This document shows, piece by piece, positions 31,492-39,073 of a stretch of DNA of 39,073 nt (the stretch's first letter is position 1; every line of letters begins with the position of its first letter). Position numbers and translations under genes: made by a program. Location: positions 1 to 39,073 of the forward strand of contig CANPZX010000006.1 of NCBI GenBank assembly GCA_947589195.1, given 5' to 3'. This DNA is from an uncultured Bacilli bacterium. GTDB taxonomy: Bacteria; Bacillota_I; Bacilli_A; RF39; UBA660. The notes beneath the pieces are model-generated. The model searched no databases. It was not told where the DNA came from and was given only the letters and a program-made list of their open reading frames with translations.

Positions 31492-32787
31492 ATGAAAAAT
31501 AAATTTATGCAAGCGACTCTTATTTTAACTATCGGAGGATTCTTAACTCGAATCTTAGGTTTTATTATTAAGATTATTTATACCCGAATTATTTTAGAAG
31601 AAGGAGTAAGTTTATATTCCCTAATTATGCCTACCTACTCGCTTTTAATTACGATTGCTTCTCTTTCGATGCCCCTGGCGATATCGAAATTAGTGGCCGA
31701 AGAAAAAATTAGAAGTTTAAAAATCCTTACTTCTTCCACGATGATTATGGTTTTAGTTAATACTTTTTTAATTATTATAATGCTTTTTGTAAGTAAATTT
31801 ATTGCTTTTGATTTATTAAAAAACAAAGAAGCCTATCTTTTATTAATTGCTTGTACTTTAACTTTACCTTTTATTAGTATCTCTAGTATTATTAAGGGTT
31901 ATTTTTTTGGTAAACAACGGAATTTACCTTATATTGTTTCCAATGTTTTAGAACAAGTATTACGTTTATTATTAATTATTATTTTTCTACCCTATTTTGT
32001 TAAAAAAAGTATTTTAATTGGGGTCACAGCCTTTATTTTACTTAATATTTTTTCAGAAATTTTTTCAATTATTATTTTAATGTTGTTTTTCCCCAAGAAA
32101 GTGGTTATTACTCGAAAAGATTTAAAACCCAATCTTTATACTATTAAAAGTGTTTTAAGTATTAGCTTACCTACTGTTTCTTCTAGGTTAATTGGCAATA
32201 TTGGTTTTTTCTTTGAGCCCATTATTTTAACTAATATTTTATTATTTGTGGGCTACCCCAATAGTTTTATTTTAAAGGAATACGGAGCTTATAATGCTTA
32301 TGCGATTGCTCTTTTATCCATGCCTTCTTTTTTTGTCGGAGCAATTGCCTCGGCTTTAGTTCCGGAGATTAGTAAAAATTATACCCATCGTAATTTTAAA
32401 ATGGTTAAAAGAAGATTTTATCAAGCTTTAGTTATCTGTGGTATTTTAGGTCTTAGTTTTTCTTTAGTTATTTTTTTCTTCCGTCTTCCTTTACTTAAAT
32501 TACTTTATAATACTACCAGTGGTGCAAATTATATCAAAGTTTTAGCTCCATTCTTTGTCTTATTTTACTTAGAAAGTCCCATTATTAGTACTTTACAAGG
32601 CCTAGGTTTAGCTAAATATACGATGAAAATAACTTTATGGGGAGTTTTATTAAAAAATTTATGTCTAGCTACTTTATCATTTTTAAAAATTGGCATATAT
32701 GGTTTAGTTATTTCCGAAATAGTCGATATTATTTTTGTAGTCGGATTAAATTACCACAAAATAAAAAAAGTGATGCAAAACTTTTAA
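31492..32787 (+). CDS. spoVB: SpoVB/MurJ-like oligosaccharide-lipid flippase
   Basis: A 431-residue MVF/MATE-like membrane protein with about 12-14 hydrophobic segments. The N-terminal LTIGGFLTRILGFIIKIIYTRIIL and SLPTVSSRLIGNI stretches, plus PLAISKLVAEE, are typical of the SpoVB/YtgP polysaccharide flippase branch. These proteins flip lipid-linked wall precursors such as lipid II. The protein is somewhat short compared with the roughly 520 residues of B. subtilis SpoVB. AAAGGAG lies 7 bases before the ATG. Sporulation cannot be inferred from this gene alone, as such flippases occur in non-sporing species. Its stop is inside a shared terminator loop. Confidence 0.82.
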   Translation: MKNKFMQATLILTIGGFLTRILGFIIKIIYTRIILEEGVSLYSLIMPTYSLLITIASLSMPLAISKLVAEEKIRSLKILTSSTMIMVLVNTFLIIIMLFVSKFIAFDLLKNKEAYLLLIACTLTLPFISISSIIKGYFFGKQRNLPYIVSNVLEQVLRLLLIIIFLPYFVKKSILIGVTAFILLNIFSEIFSIIILMLFFPKKVVITRKDLKPNLYTIKSVLSISLPTVSSRLIGNIGFFFEPIILTNILLFVGYPNSFILKEYGAYNAYAIALLSMPSFFVGAIASALVPEISKNYTHRNFKMVKRRFYQALVICGILGLSFSLVIFFFRLPLLKLLYNTTSGANYIKVLAPFFVLFYLESPIISTLQGLGLAKYTMKITLWGVLLKNLCLATLSFLKIGIYGLVISEIVDIIFVVGLNYHKIKKVMQNF

Positions 32788-32802
32788 CTATAAATCACTT
32801 TT
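32766..32802. terminator. Bidirectional terminator with both stop codons in the loop
   Basis: AAAAGTGAT (32766-32774) pairs with ATCACTTTT (32794-32802). The 19-base loop contains TAA of the spoVB-like gene (32785-32787) directly abutting the stop of the DUF421 gene (32788-32790). Confidence 0.75.
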
Positions 32803-33432
32803 CTTAATTAAAAATATCTTAGTTTGTTTTTTAAAAGCATAAAATATATCAGTTGGTTTTAAGTTTTTTTGAGCTAAAATCATTCTTAACCAATGCTCAT
32901 CTTTTTTAATATAATCTAAGGCTTTCTTTTGAATTTCCCCATCTAATATTAAAGGCATCGGATAATTACTTTTTGTTTTAAAGAAGTTATATTGAAAAAT
33001 CGATAATTTACCATTGGGTTCTAGGAAGGCATATTCTACTTCATCAATACTTTTAATTTCTTTTTGTCTTAAACTTAATAATAAATCATCCATACTATAA
33101 CGTTGGCGAATCATTTCTTTATAATTTACTTTGCCATTTGCAATAATTAAAGCGGGTTTACCCCCGAAAATGGTTCGAAAAGTTCTTGATTTAACACTTA
33201 CAAAGGCCAAGAATAACTCTAATATTACTAATAAAGCAATGGGCACGATCGTATTAAACATCGAGTCATTTAAATTTTCAATACTAATGGCCACTAATTC
33301 GGCTATTAAAATTGAAACTATTAAATCAATAATTCCTAATTGGCCTATTTCTCTTTTCCCCATAATCCGGTAAGCTAAAACAATAAAAAAATAAAAGAAA
33401 CCTGTGCGAAACATAACTTTTAATATTTCCAC
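32788..33432 (-). CDS. DUF421 (YetF/YrbG-type) membrane protein
   Basis: A 214-residue protein. Two to three N-terminal hydrophobic segments (to about residue 80) carry MGKREIGQLGIIDLIVSILIAELV, typical of DUF421. The C-terminal soluble part has the paired YetF repeats (GKPALIIANGKVNYKEM, RYSMDDLLLSLRQK, EVEYAFLEPNGKLSIF). Function in the family is unclear, although such proteins can affect spore or envelope traits. A GTG start at 33432 is chosen since AGGTGA lies 5 bases upstream; the frame also has an in-frame GTG at 33441. It faces the spoVB-like gene, as yrbG lies near spoVB in Bacillus. Confidence 0.82.
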   Translation of the reverse strand: MEILKVMFRTGFFYFFIVLAYRIMGKREIGQLGIIDLIVSILIAELVAISIENLNDSMFNTIVPIALLVILELFLAFVSVKSRTFRTIFGGKPALIIANGKVNYKEMIRQRYSMDDLLLSLRQKEIKSIDEVEYAFLEPNGKLSIFQYNFFKTKSNYPMPLILDGEIQKKALDYIKKDEHWLRMILAQKNLKPTDIFYAFKKQTKIFLIKKSDL

Positions 33433-33508
33433 TTTAATCACCTAATTTTATTATGGGTTAAATCATATTTTTTTAAACATAACCATATAAATTATTAGGT
33501 GATGGTTT

Positions 33509-33868
33509 ATGAACTATATTAAACATTATGGTAAATTAAGCTTAAAATTTTTAATAAGTTTATTTTTAGGTTCTTTTATAATTAGTCTTATGTATTATTT
33601 CTTTATGAGTAGTAAAACAGTTAAGATTCTTAGTTTTATTTATTTAATAGTTATCTTTTTTATCTTTAATTTTCAAGAAGGAAGACAAACTAAAGCTAAA
33701 GGTTATCTTTCAGGACTTAAAACCAGCAGTCTATTTATTTTCTTAATGTTAATCTTTAATTTGATTATTTTTAAAAACTTTTCTTGGCTAAAAATTATCT
33801 ATTATTTAATTTTAGTTATGGTGGGAGTTTTTTCCGCGATGTTAGGTATAAATACTTTAAAAAAGTAA
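33509..33868 (+). CDS. TIGR04086/YrzE-like small membrane protein
   Basis: A 119-residue protein with four hydrophobic segments (about 13-32, 37-54, 68-88, 93-112) and a short loop containing EGRQTKAKGYLSGLK. Length, topology, the central F-EGR-KG-L-G-K pattern and its place between a DUF421 gene and tgt match the TIGR04086 (YrzE) family of Bacilli. No function is known. AGGTGATGG precedes the ATG. Its TAA stop directly abuts the stop of the convergent gene at 33869. Confidence 0.7.
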   Translation: MNYIKHYGKLSLKFLISLFLGSFIISLMYYFFMSSKTVKILSFIYLIVIFFIFNFQEGRQTKAKGYLSGLKTSSLFIFLMLIFNLIIFKNFSWLKIIYYLILVMVGVFSAMLGINTLKK

Positions 33869-35339
<1,471 letters not shown>

Positions 35340-35352
35340 CTACCCTTAAATA

Positions 35353-35361
35353 TGTTAAAAT
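35353..35361 (+). promoter_or_regulatory. Extended -10 for the 35385 gene
   Basis: TGTTAAAAT gives an extended -10 (hexamer 35356-35361) 23 bases before the ATG at 35385. Confidence 0.5.
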
Positions 35362-35384
35362 ACTTTCTACTTAGGAGGATTATC

Positions 35385-35789
35385 ATGGATTTAAAAACTC
35401 AAAAAAATGCCTTTTTTCGCCATAATAAATTTTCTGGTTTTAAAAGTTTAACTGCCGAAGAAATAGATTTATTAAAAAGCCAAGCTAATAGTTGGACATT
35501 AGAACACAAATTTTTAAATAATACTTTAAGACAAACTTTACTTTATGCTTACTTAAATAGCAAATATCCCGCTTTAAAAGATGACCAAGCTTATTTATTA
35601 TGGATGTTTTGTTTAGATAAAGATTTTAAATTATTAAAAATCTATTATGAAGAATCCAATTACCAAAATATTAAAGCCAGATGTTTAAAAGAATTAGGTA
35701 TTTCTTTTCTCCAAAATCTTTTAATTTTAGAAGAATATTATAATAAGTTATATCCCACTATCGAAGATGAATATGCTCTTAAAAAATAA
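35385..35789 (+). CDS. Hypothetical 134-residue helical protein
   Basis: A soluble, Leu/Lys/Tyr-rich, almost fully helical protein without membrane segments. The middle reads TLRQTLLYAYLNSKYPALKDDQAYLLWMF in concept: long helices with aromatic residues, followed by another pair of helices. I recognise no family. AGGAGGAT lies about 6 bases before ATG 35385; the in-frame ATG at 35352 falls in the promoter and is rejected. It is a single-gene plus-strand unit between tgt and queA, interrupting the queA-tgt order usual in Bacilli, and is closed by a shared terminator. Confidence 0.65.
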   Translation: MDLKTQKNAFFRHNKFSGFKSLTAEEIDLLKSQANSWTLEHKFLNNTLRQTLLYAYLNSKYPALKDDQAYLLWMFCLDKDFKLLKIYYEESNYQNIKARCLKELGISFLQNLLILEEYYNKLYPTIEDEYALKK

Positions 35790-35819
35790 AAATTTCTCCC
35801 TAAAGAGAATTTTTATTTT
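35786..35819. terminator. Bidirectional terminator, 35385 gene / queA
   Basis: AAAAATTTCTC (35786-35798 region) pairs with GAGAATTTTT (35804-35813) with one bulged T and a 6-base loop; A and T runs flank both sides. The queA stop is in the tail. Confidence 0.7.
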
Positions 35820-36838
35820 ATAAACATCGCATCACCAAAGGAAAAGAAGCGATACTTATTTTTGATAGCTTCATTATAAGCATTTAGAATGTATTCCTTT
35901 TTCGCAAAAGCACTTACCAGCATTAAAAGGGTACTTTTGGGTAAATGAAAGTTGGTTATTAAACCATCTATAGCTTGAAATTCAAATCCTGGATAAATAA
36001 AGATATCCGTATTCCCCGTACAAGCTTTAAATTCATGATATTTATGCATTACCGTTTCTAAAGTTCTTGTAGAAGTTGTCCCGACCGCGATAATCCGGCG
36101 ATGTTCTTTTTTAGCTAAATTTAAGATATTAGCTGTTTCTTCACTCATTTCATAATATTCGGAATGCATATGATGCTTAGTAATATCTTCGACTTCCACT
36201 GGCCTAAAGGTTCCTAAACCCACATGTAAAGTAATCCTAGTAATAATAACTCCTTTAGCCTCTAATTTTTCTAATAATTCTTTGGTGAAATGTAAACCGG
36301 CCGTTGGCGCGGCAGCACTCCCCGGATTTTTCGCATATATAGTTTGATAACGATTCTTATCCTTTAACTTCTCATGAATATATGGAGGAAGAGGCATCTC
36401 CCCCAGTTTATCTAAAATTTCATAAAATATACCATAATAATTAAATTTAACAACAACAATTCCTTCTAGTTTTTTTTCAATTACTTCCGCTTCTAATAAA
36501 CCATTTCCAAAACTGATTTTAGTGCCTTCATGTAATCTTTTAAAAGGGCGCGATAAACACTCCCATTTATCACTATCTAACTCTTTTAAAAGGAGTAGTT
36601 CAATTACCGCATTAGTTTCTTCTTTTTCTCCAATTAACCTGGCCGGAATTACTTTGGTATCATTAATAACTAAGCAGTCCCCTTTATTTAATAAATCATA
36701 AATATCAGTAAAATGAAGATGATCGATATTTCCCTTTTTCCGATCTAAAACTAATAATTTAGAGGAAGAACGATCTTTAAGTGGTGTCTGGGCAATTAAT
36801 TCTTCTGGTAAATTATAATCAAAATCTTCGGTTTTCAA
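35813..36838 (-). CDS. queA: S-adenosylmethionine:tRNA ribosyltransferase-isomerase
   Basis: A 341-residue enzyme that transfers the ribosyl part of SAM to preQ1 in tRNA to form epoxyqueuosine. Marks are [73 protein letters not shown], and the C-terminal [16 protein letters not shown]. It works after Tgt in the queuosine pathway. It lies 6 bases downstream of the P-loop kinase gene, in a ruvA-ruvB-kinase-queA operon. Confidence 0.93.
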   Translation of the reverse strand: MKTEDFDYNLPEELIAQTPLKDRSSSKLLVLDRKKGNIDHLHFTDIYDLLNKGDCLVINDTKVIPARLIGEKEETNAVIELLLLKELDSDKWECLSRPFKRLHEGTKISFGNGLLEAEVIEKKLEGIVVVKFNYYGIFYEILDKLGEMPLPPYIHEKLKDKNRYQTIYAKNPGSAAAPTAGLHFTKELLEKLEAKGVIITRITLHVGLGTFRPVEVEDITKHHMHSEYYEMSEETANILNLAKKEHRRIIAVGTTSTRTLETVMHKYHEFKACTGNTDIFIYPGFEFQAIDGLITNFHLPKSTLLMLVSAFAKKEYILNAYNEAIKNKYRFFSFGDAMFIK

Positions 36839-36844
36839 GTTAAA

Positions 36845-37345
36845 TCACTTCTCTCTTAATTTATTAATAAAATTTAAGGCTTCTTTATCTAATTGTTCTA
36901 AATTATCATTCATAATATAAAAATCATATTTATAATTATCTATTTCTTTATCCGAATAATTAGAATTAATATTTTCTAAACCAGTTCTTTTTATTAATAA
37001 GGTATAAACATTTTTCTTTATCGCTTTTTTAATTTTTGTTATTTCTTCTGGTTCTCTTACATGTATAAACATTATATTATAAGTACTATTTAAAAATTCT
37101 TGATAAGCTTCCATAACTTTATGAAAAGCAAAATCATTGTATTCCGTAGTTAATTTTTTTAAATCACTTAAAAATTTCCGATCTTTTTCGGTTTTAGTAC
37201 CATTCCAACCAATAATTTTAGCTATTTCTTTGATGTTATCAATCGAAGAATAATTAATTACTTGAGCATATTTTTGGGTAAAGCAGACAAAAGTATCTTT
37301 GCCACTTCCGCCCGTTCCATTAATTATAACTACTTTTTTATCCAT
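36845..37345 (-). CDS. P-loop nucleotide kinase-like protein
   Basis: A 166-residue protein with Walker A GTGGSGKDTF at residues 10-19, preceded by a hydrophobic strand (KVVIIN). The GxGGSGKD form resembles deoxynucleoside monophosphate kinases and related small kinases. The middle (KTEKDRKFLSDLKKLTTEYN) resembles the LID/NMP-binding arrangement of such kinases. Later FIHVREPEEI is a typical strand-helix with an acidic residue. The substrate is unknown; a nucleotide or coenzyme kinase is most likely. It sits between ruvB and queA, unusual compared with Bacillus, 11 bases after ruvB. Confidence 0.65.
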   Translation of the reverse strand: MDKKVVIINGTGGSGKDTFVCFTQKYAQVINYSSIDNIKEIAKIIGWNGTKTEKDRKFLSDLKKLTTEYNDFAFHKVMEAYQEFLNSTYNIMFIHVREPEEITKIKKAIKKNVYTLLIKRTGLENINSNYSDKEIDNYKYDFYIMNDNLEQLDKEALNFINKLREK

Positions 37346-37356
37346 AAAATCACCTT

Positions 37357-38361
37357 CTAAAACAAAGTTTCATTATGGCTTATTTTTAAATGACTATAGG
37401 CCTTAGTCGTCGCCATTCTGCCCCGAGGAGTTCGTTTAATAAAGCCTTCTTGTAATAAAAACGGTTCAATAACATCTTCAATTGTCGATGGTTCTTCCCC
37501 AATTGAAGTTGCAATCGTCTCAACCCCCACTGGTCCCCCATTAAATTTGGTAATTAATGATTTTAAATATTCGATATCTAAATTATCTAAACCATATTCA
37601 TCGACTTTTAATCTTGCTAGGGCATTCTTAGTCATTTCTTCGGTAATAGTACTATCTCCTTCAACTAGAGCAAAATCGCGAACTCTTTTAAATAAGCGAT
37701 TGGCAATCCGGGGTGTTTTCCGACATCTTTTAGCTAGTTCTTGGGCTGCTTGATCTTCAATTGGCATTTCTAATACGCGACTCGTTCTTTTAACAATATC
37801 TTTTAATTCTTCTTCTTTGTAATATTCTAGTTTCGCAATTATCCCAAAACGATCCCGTAAAGGGGCGGAGATATCGCCAGCTCTTGTAGTTGCCCCGACT
37901 AAAGTAAAGGGTGGTAAATCAATCCGGATATTTCTTGATTTTCCTTCACTACCTATTACTAAATCGATTTCAAAATCTTCCATCGCCGGATATAAAACTT
38001 CTTCAATAAATTTAGGCATCCGGTGAATCTCATCTATAAATAAGACATCCCCCGGTTCCAAAGTAGATAAAACCGCGGCTAAATCCCCTGTTTTTTCTAA
38101 AGATGGCCCACTAGCAGTTTTAATATTACTACCTAGTTCATTAGCAATAATATGGGCAAGTGTAGTCTTACCAAGTCCTGGCGGCCCATATAAGAGCACA
38201 TGATCTAGGGGTTCACTTCTAATTAAAGCTGCCTTAATAAAAATCCGAATATTTTCTTTAATTTCTTTTTGCCCTACATATTCATCTAAACTTTGGGGCC
38301 GAATATTTTTTTCAAAAACATCATCTGGTTGTAAATTTTCATCAACAATTCGTTCTTCCAT
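37357..38361 (-). CDS. ruvB: Holliday junction branch migration ATPase RuvB
   Basis: A 334-residue AAA+ motor of the RuvAB complex. Marks are [11 protein letters not shown], Walker [12 protein letters not shown], Walker [10 protein letters not shown], sensor 1 GATTRAG, the arginine-finger segment APLRDRFG, and the C-terminal winged-helix block [17 protein letters not shown]. Length is standard. GGAGGGGG lies 6 bases from the ATG and it follows ruvA by 12 bases. Confidence 0.95.
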   Translation of the reverse strand: MEERIVDENLQPDDVFEKNIRPQSLDEYVGQKEIKENIRIFIKAALIRSEPLDHVLLYGPPGLGKTTLAHIIANELGSNIKTASGPSLEKTGDLAAVLSTLEPGDVLFIDEIHRMPKFIEEVLYPAMEDFEIDLVIGSEGKSRNIRIDLPPFTLVGATTRAGDISAPLRDRFGIIAKLEYYKEEELKDIVKRTSRVLEMPIEDQAAQELAKRCRKTPRIANRLFKRVRDFALVEGDSTITEEMTKNALARLKVDEYGLDNLDIEYLKSLITKFNGGPVGVETIATSIGEEPSTIEDVIEPFLLQEGFIKRTPRGRMATTKAYSHLKISHNETLF

Positions 38362-38373
38362 GTCTACCCCCTC

Positions 38374-38925
38374 CTATTTTAATAATAATTTTAAAGCTTC
38401 CTTTATTTGTTCCTCTAACTTTTGTTCTTGATTTAATTTCGGTAATATCTTTTTAACATCGGGTAATTTATAACCTAAAGAAGTAAGGGCTTCCACTAAC
38501 TCATCCATCTCACTAGGAGTAGAAGTATCACTAATTGTAAGTTTGCCTTTTAAATCTAAAATTATTTGGCGCGCTAATTTTTCCCCAATTTTCGGAAACT
38601 TCGTTAAATATAAAATGTTTTCCCGATCAATCGCATCAATAATCCCGGCAACACTACCCGTTGCTAACATTGGTAAAGCCATTTTAGGCCCTAACCCTTT
38701 AACATTAATAAGTCTTAAAAATAAATCTCTTTCTTCAATCGTTTTAAATCCATACAACGAAAACTCATCTTCTCTAATATAATTATATAAATAAACTAAT
38801 ACTTCTTCATTTACTTGATAACTAAAAGGATTAGCAACATATATTTTAAAACCTATACCCTTATTATCTAAAGTAATATAATTACTTCCATTTTCATAAA
38901 CAATTCCTTTAATAAAACTAAACAT
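38374..38925 (-). CDS. ruvA: Holliday junction DNA-binding protein RuvA
   Basis: A 183-residue protein that binds four-way junctions and loads RuvB. The N-terminal OB fold starts MFSFIKGIVYENGSNYITLD; the two HhH motifs are LINVKGLGPKMALPML and LTKFPKIGEKLARQIILDL; the C-terminal RuvB-binding helices follow an acidic linker. The frame is open upstream to 38952, but GAGGTGG lies 6 bases before ATG 38925, which matches the family start. First gene of the ruvA-ruvB-kinase-queA operon. Confidence 0.93.
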   Translation of the reverse strand: MFSFIKGIVYENGSNYITLDNKGIGFKIYVANPFSYQVNEEVLVYLYNYIREDEFSLYGFKTIEERDLFLRLINVKGLGPKMALPMLATGSVAGIIDAIDRENILYLTKFPKIGEKLARQIILDLKGKLTISDTSTPSEMDELVEALTSLGYKLPDVKKILPKLNQEQKLEEQIKEALKLLLK

Positions 38926-38942
38926 TTTGTACCACCTCTTAT

Positions 38943-38971
38943 ATTGTACCATACATTATTTCGCACGCCAA
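38943..38971 (-). promoter_or_regulatory. Promoter of the ruvA operon
   Basis: On the minus strand TTGGCG (38966-38971) and TACAAT (38943-38948) are 17 bases apart, with the start near 38936. Confidence 0.6.
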
Positions 38972-39013
38972 CCAAAAACTTAAAAAAATAAAAGGCTATT
39001 AAATGAAAAATTA

Positions 39014-39044
39014 AATGGAACACATCATTTTTTAATGTTCCATT
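39014..39044. repeat. 9-bp inverted repeat at the right edge
   Basis: AATGGAACA (39014-39022) and TGTTCCATT (39036-39044) are perfect inverted repeats with a 13-base loop rich in T. It may be the terminator of a gene beyond the window, but no T run follows on either strand. Confidence 0.55.
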
Positions 39045-39073
39045 AAGTGTTACAATGATCATCTTTCACTTTT

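Overview
The window is about 39 kb of an AT-rich genome that looks like an uncultured, gut-type member of the Bacilli close to the Mollicutes (RF39-like). Evidence: low GC, strong AGGAGG-type ribosome sites, normal use of TGA as stop (standard code 11, not the Mycoplasma code), a Mollicutes-flavoured GatA, and Bacillus-like gene order (ruvA-ruvB-queA, tgt, a YrzE-like gene, a DUF421 gene, spoVB, comN, relA, dtd, hisS, aspS, tcdA, 6S RNA, rarA). The lineage is inferred from gene content and is not proven.

Layout. 1-668 is gene-free and AT-rich, with hairpins and a tandem repeat. 669-2600 holds a membrane-anchored DUF2726 protein, a class I glutamine amidotransferase-like hydrolase and a ZIP metal transporter. 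2713-7101 is a four-gene minus-strand operon that looks like a cell-surface O-acylation cassette: an Ig-like/transglutaminase-like membrane protein, an AlgI-type MBOAT acyltransferase, an SGNH-like protein with Cys at the expected nucleophile position, and a lipoprotein. 7253-8422 is an SH3-fused M15D (VanX-like) peptidase, followed by a 44-residue Asn/Arg/Ser-rich protein, xerD, rarA, gpsA and tcdA.

Upstream of tcdA is a 6S RNA gene with its own promoter, recognised from structure and from synteny with Bacillus. 13181-14876 is a small island of three unknown proteins, one with an HEVEH zincin motif. A HerA-like ATPase follows. Next is the most striking locus of the window: a large surface protein whose reading frame is broken exactly at a run of ten G residues at codons 7-9. 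A run of nine would restore the whole 718-residue protein with its membrane/signal segment, so this looks like a phase-variable switch.

19041-28570 is one minus-strand operon under an Asp-type T-box riboswitch: hisS, an archaeal-type aspS, asnS, a bacterial-type aspS, gatC, gatA, gatB and a small unknown gene. It brings together direct and indirect routes to Asp-tRNA(Asp), Asn-tRNA(Asn) and possibly Gln-tRNA(Gln). Upstream lie dtd, relA (its ppGpp-hydrolase HD motif is degenerate while the synthetase motifs are intact) and a comN-like gene. 31492-38925 carries a SpoVB-like flippase, DUF421 and YrzE-like membrane proteins, tgt, queA, an unassigned P-loop kinase and ruvAB.

The DNA is compact. 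Convergent genes share bidirectional terminators, several stop codons lie inside terminator stems or loops, and many operon genes overlap by 1, 4, 8 or 11 bases.
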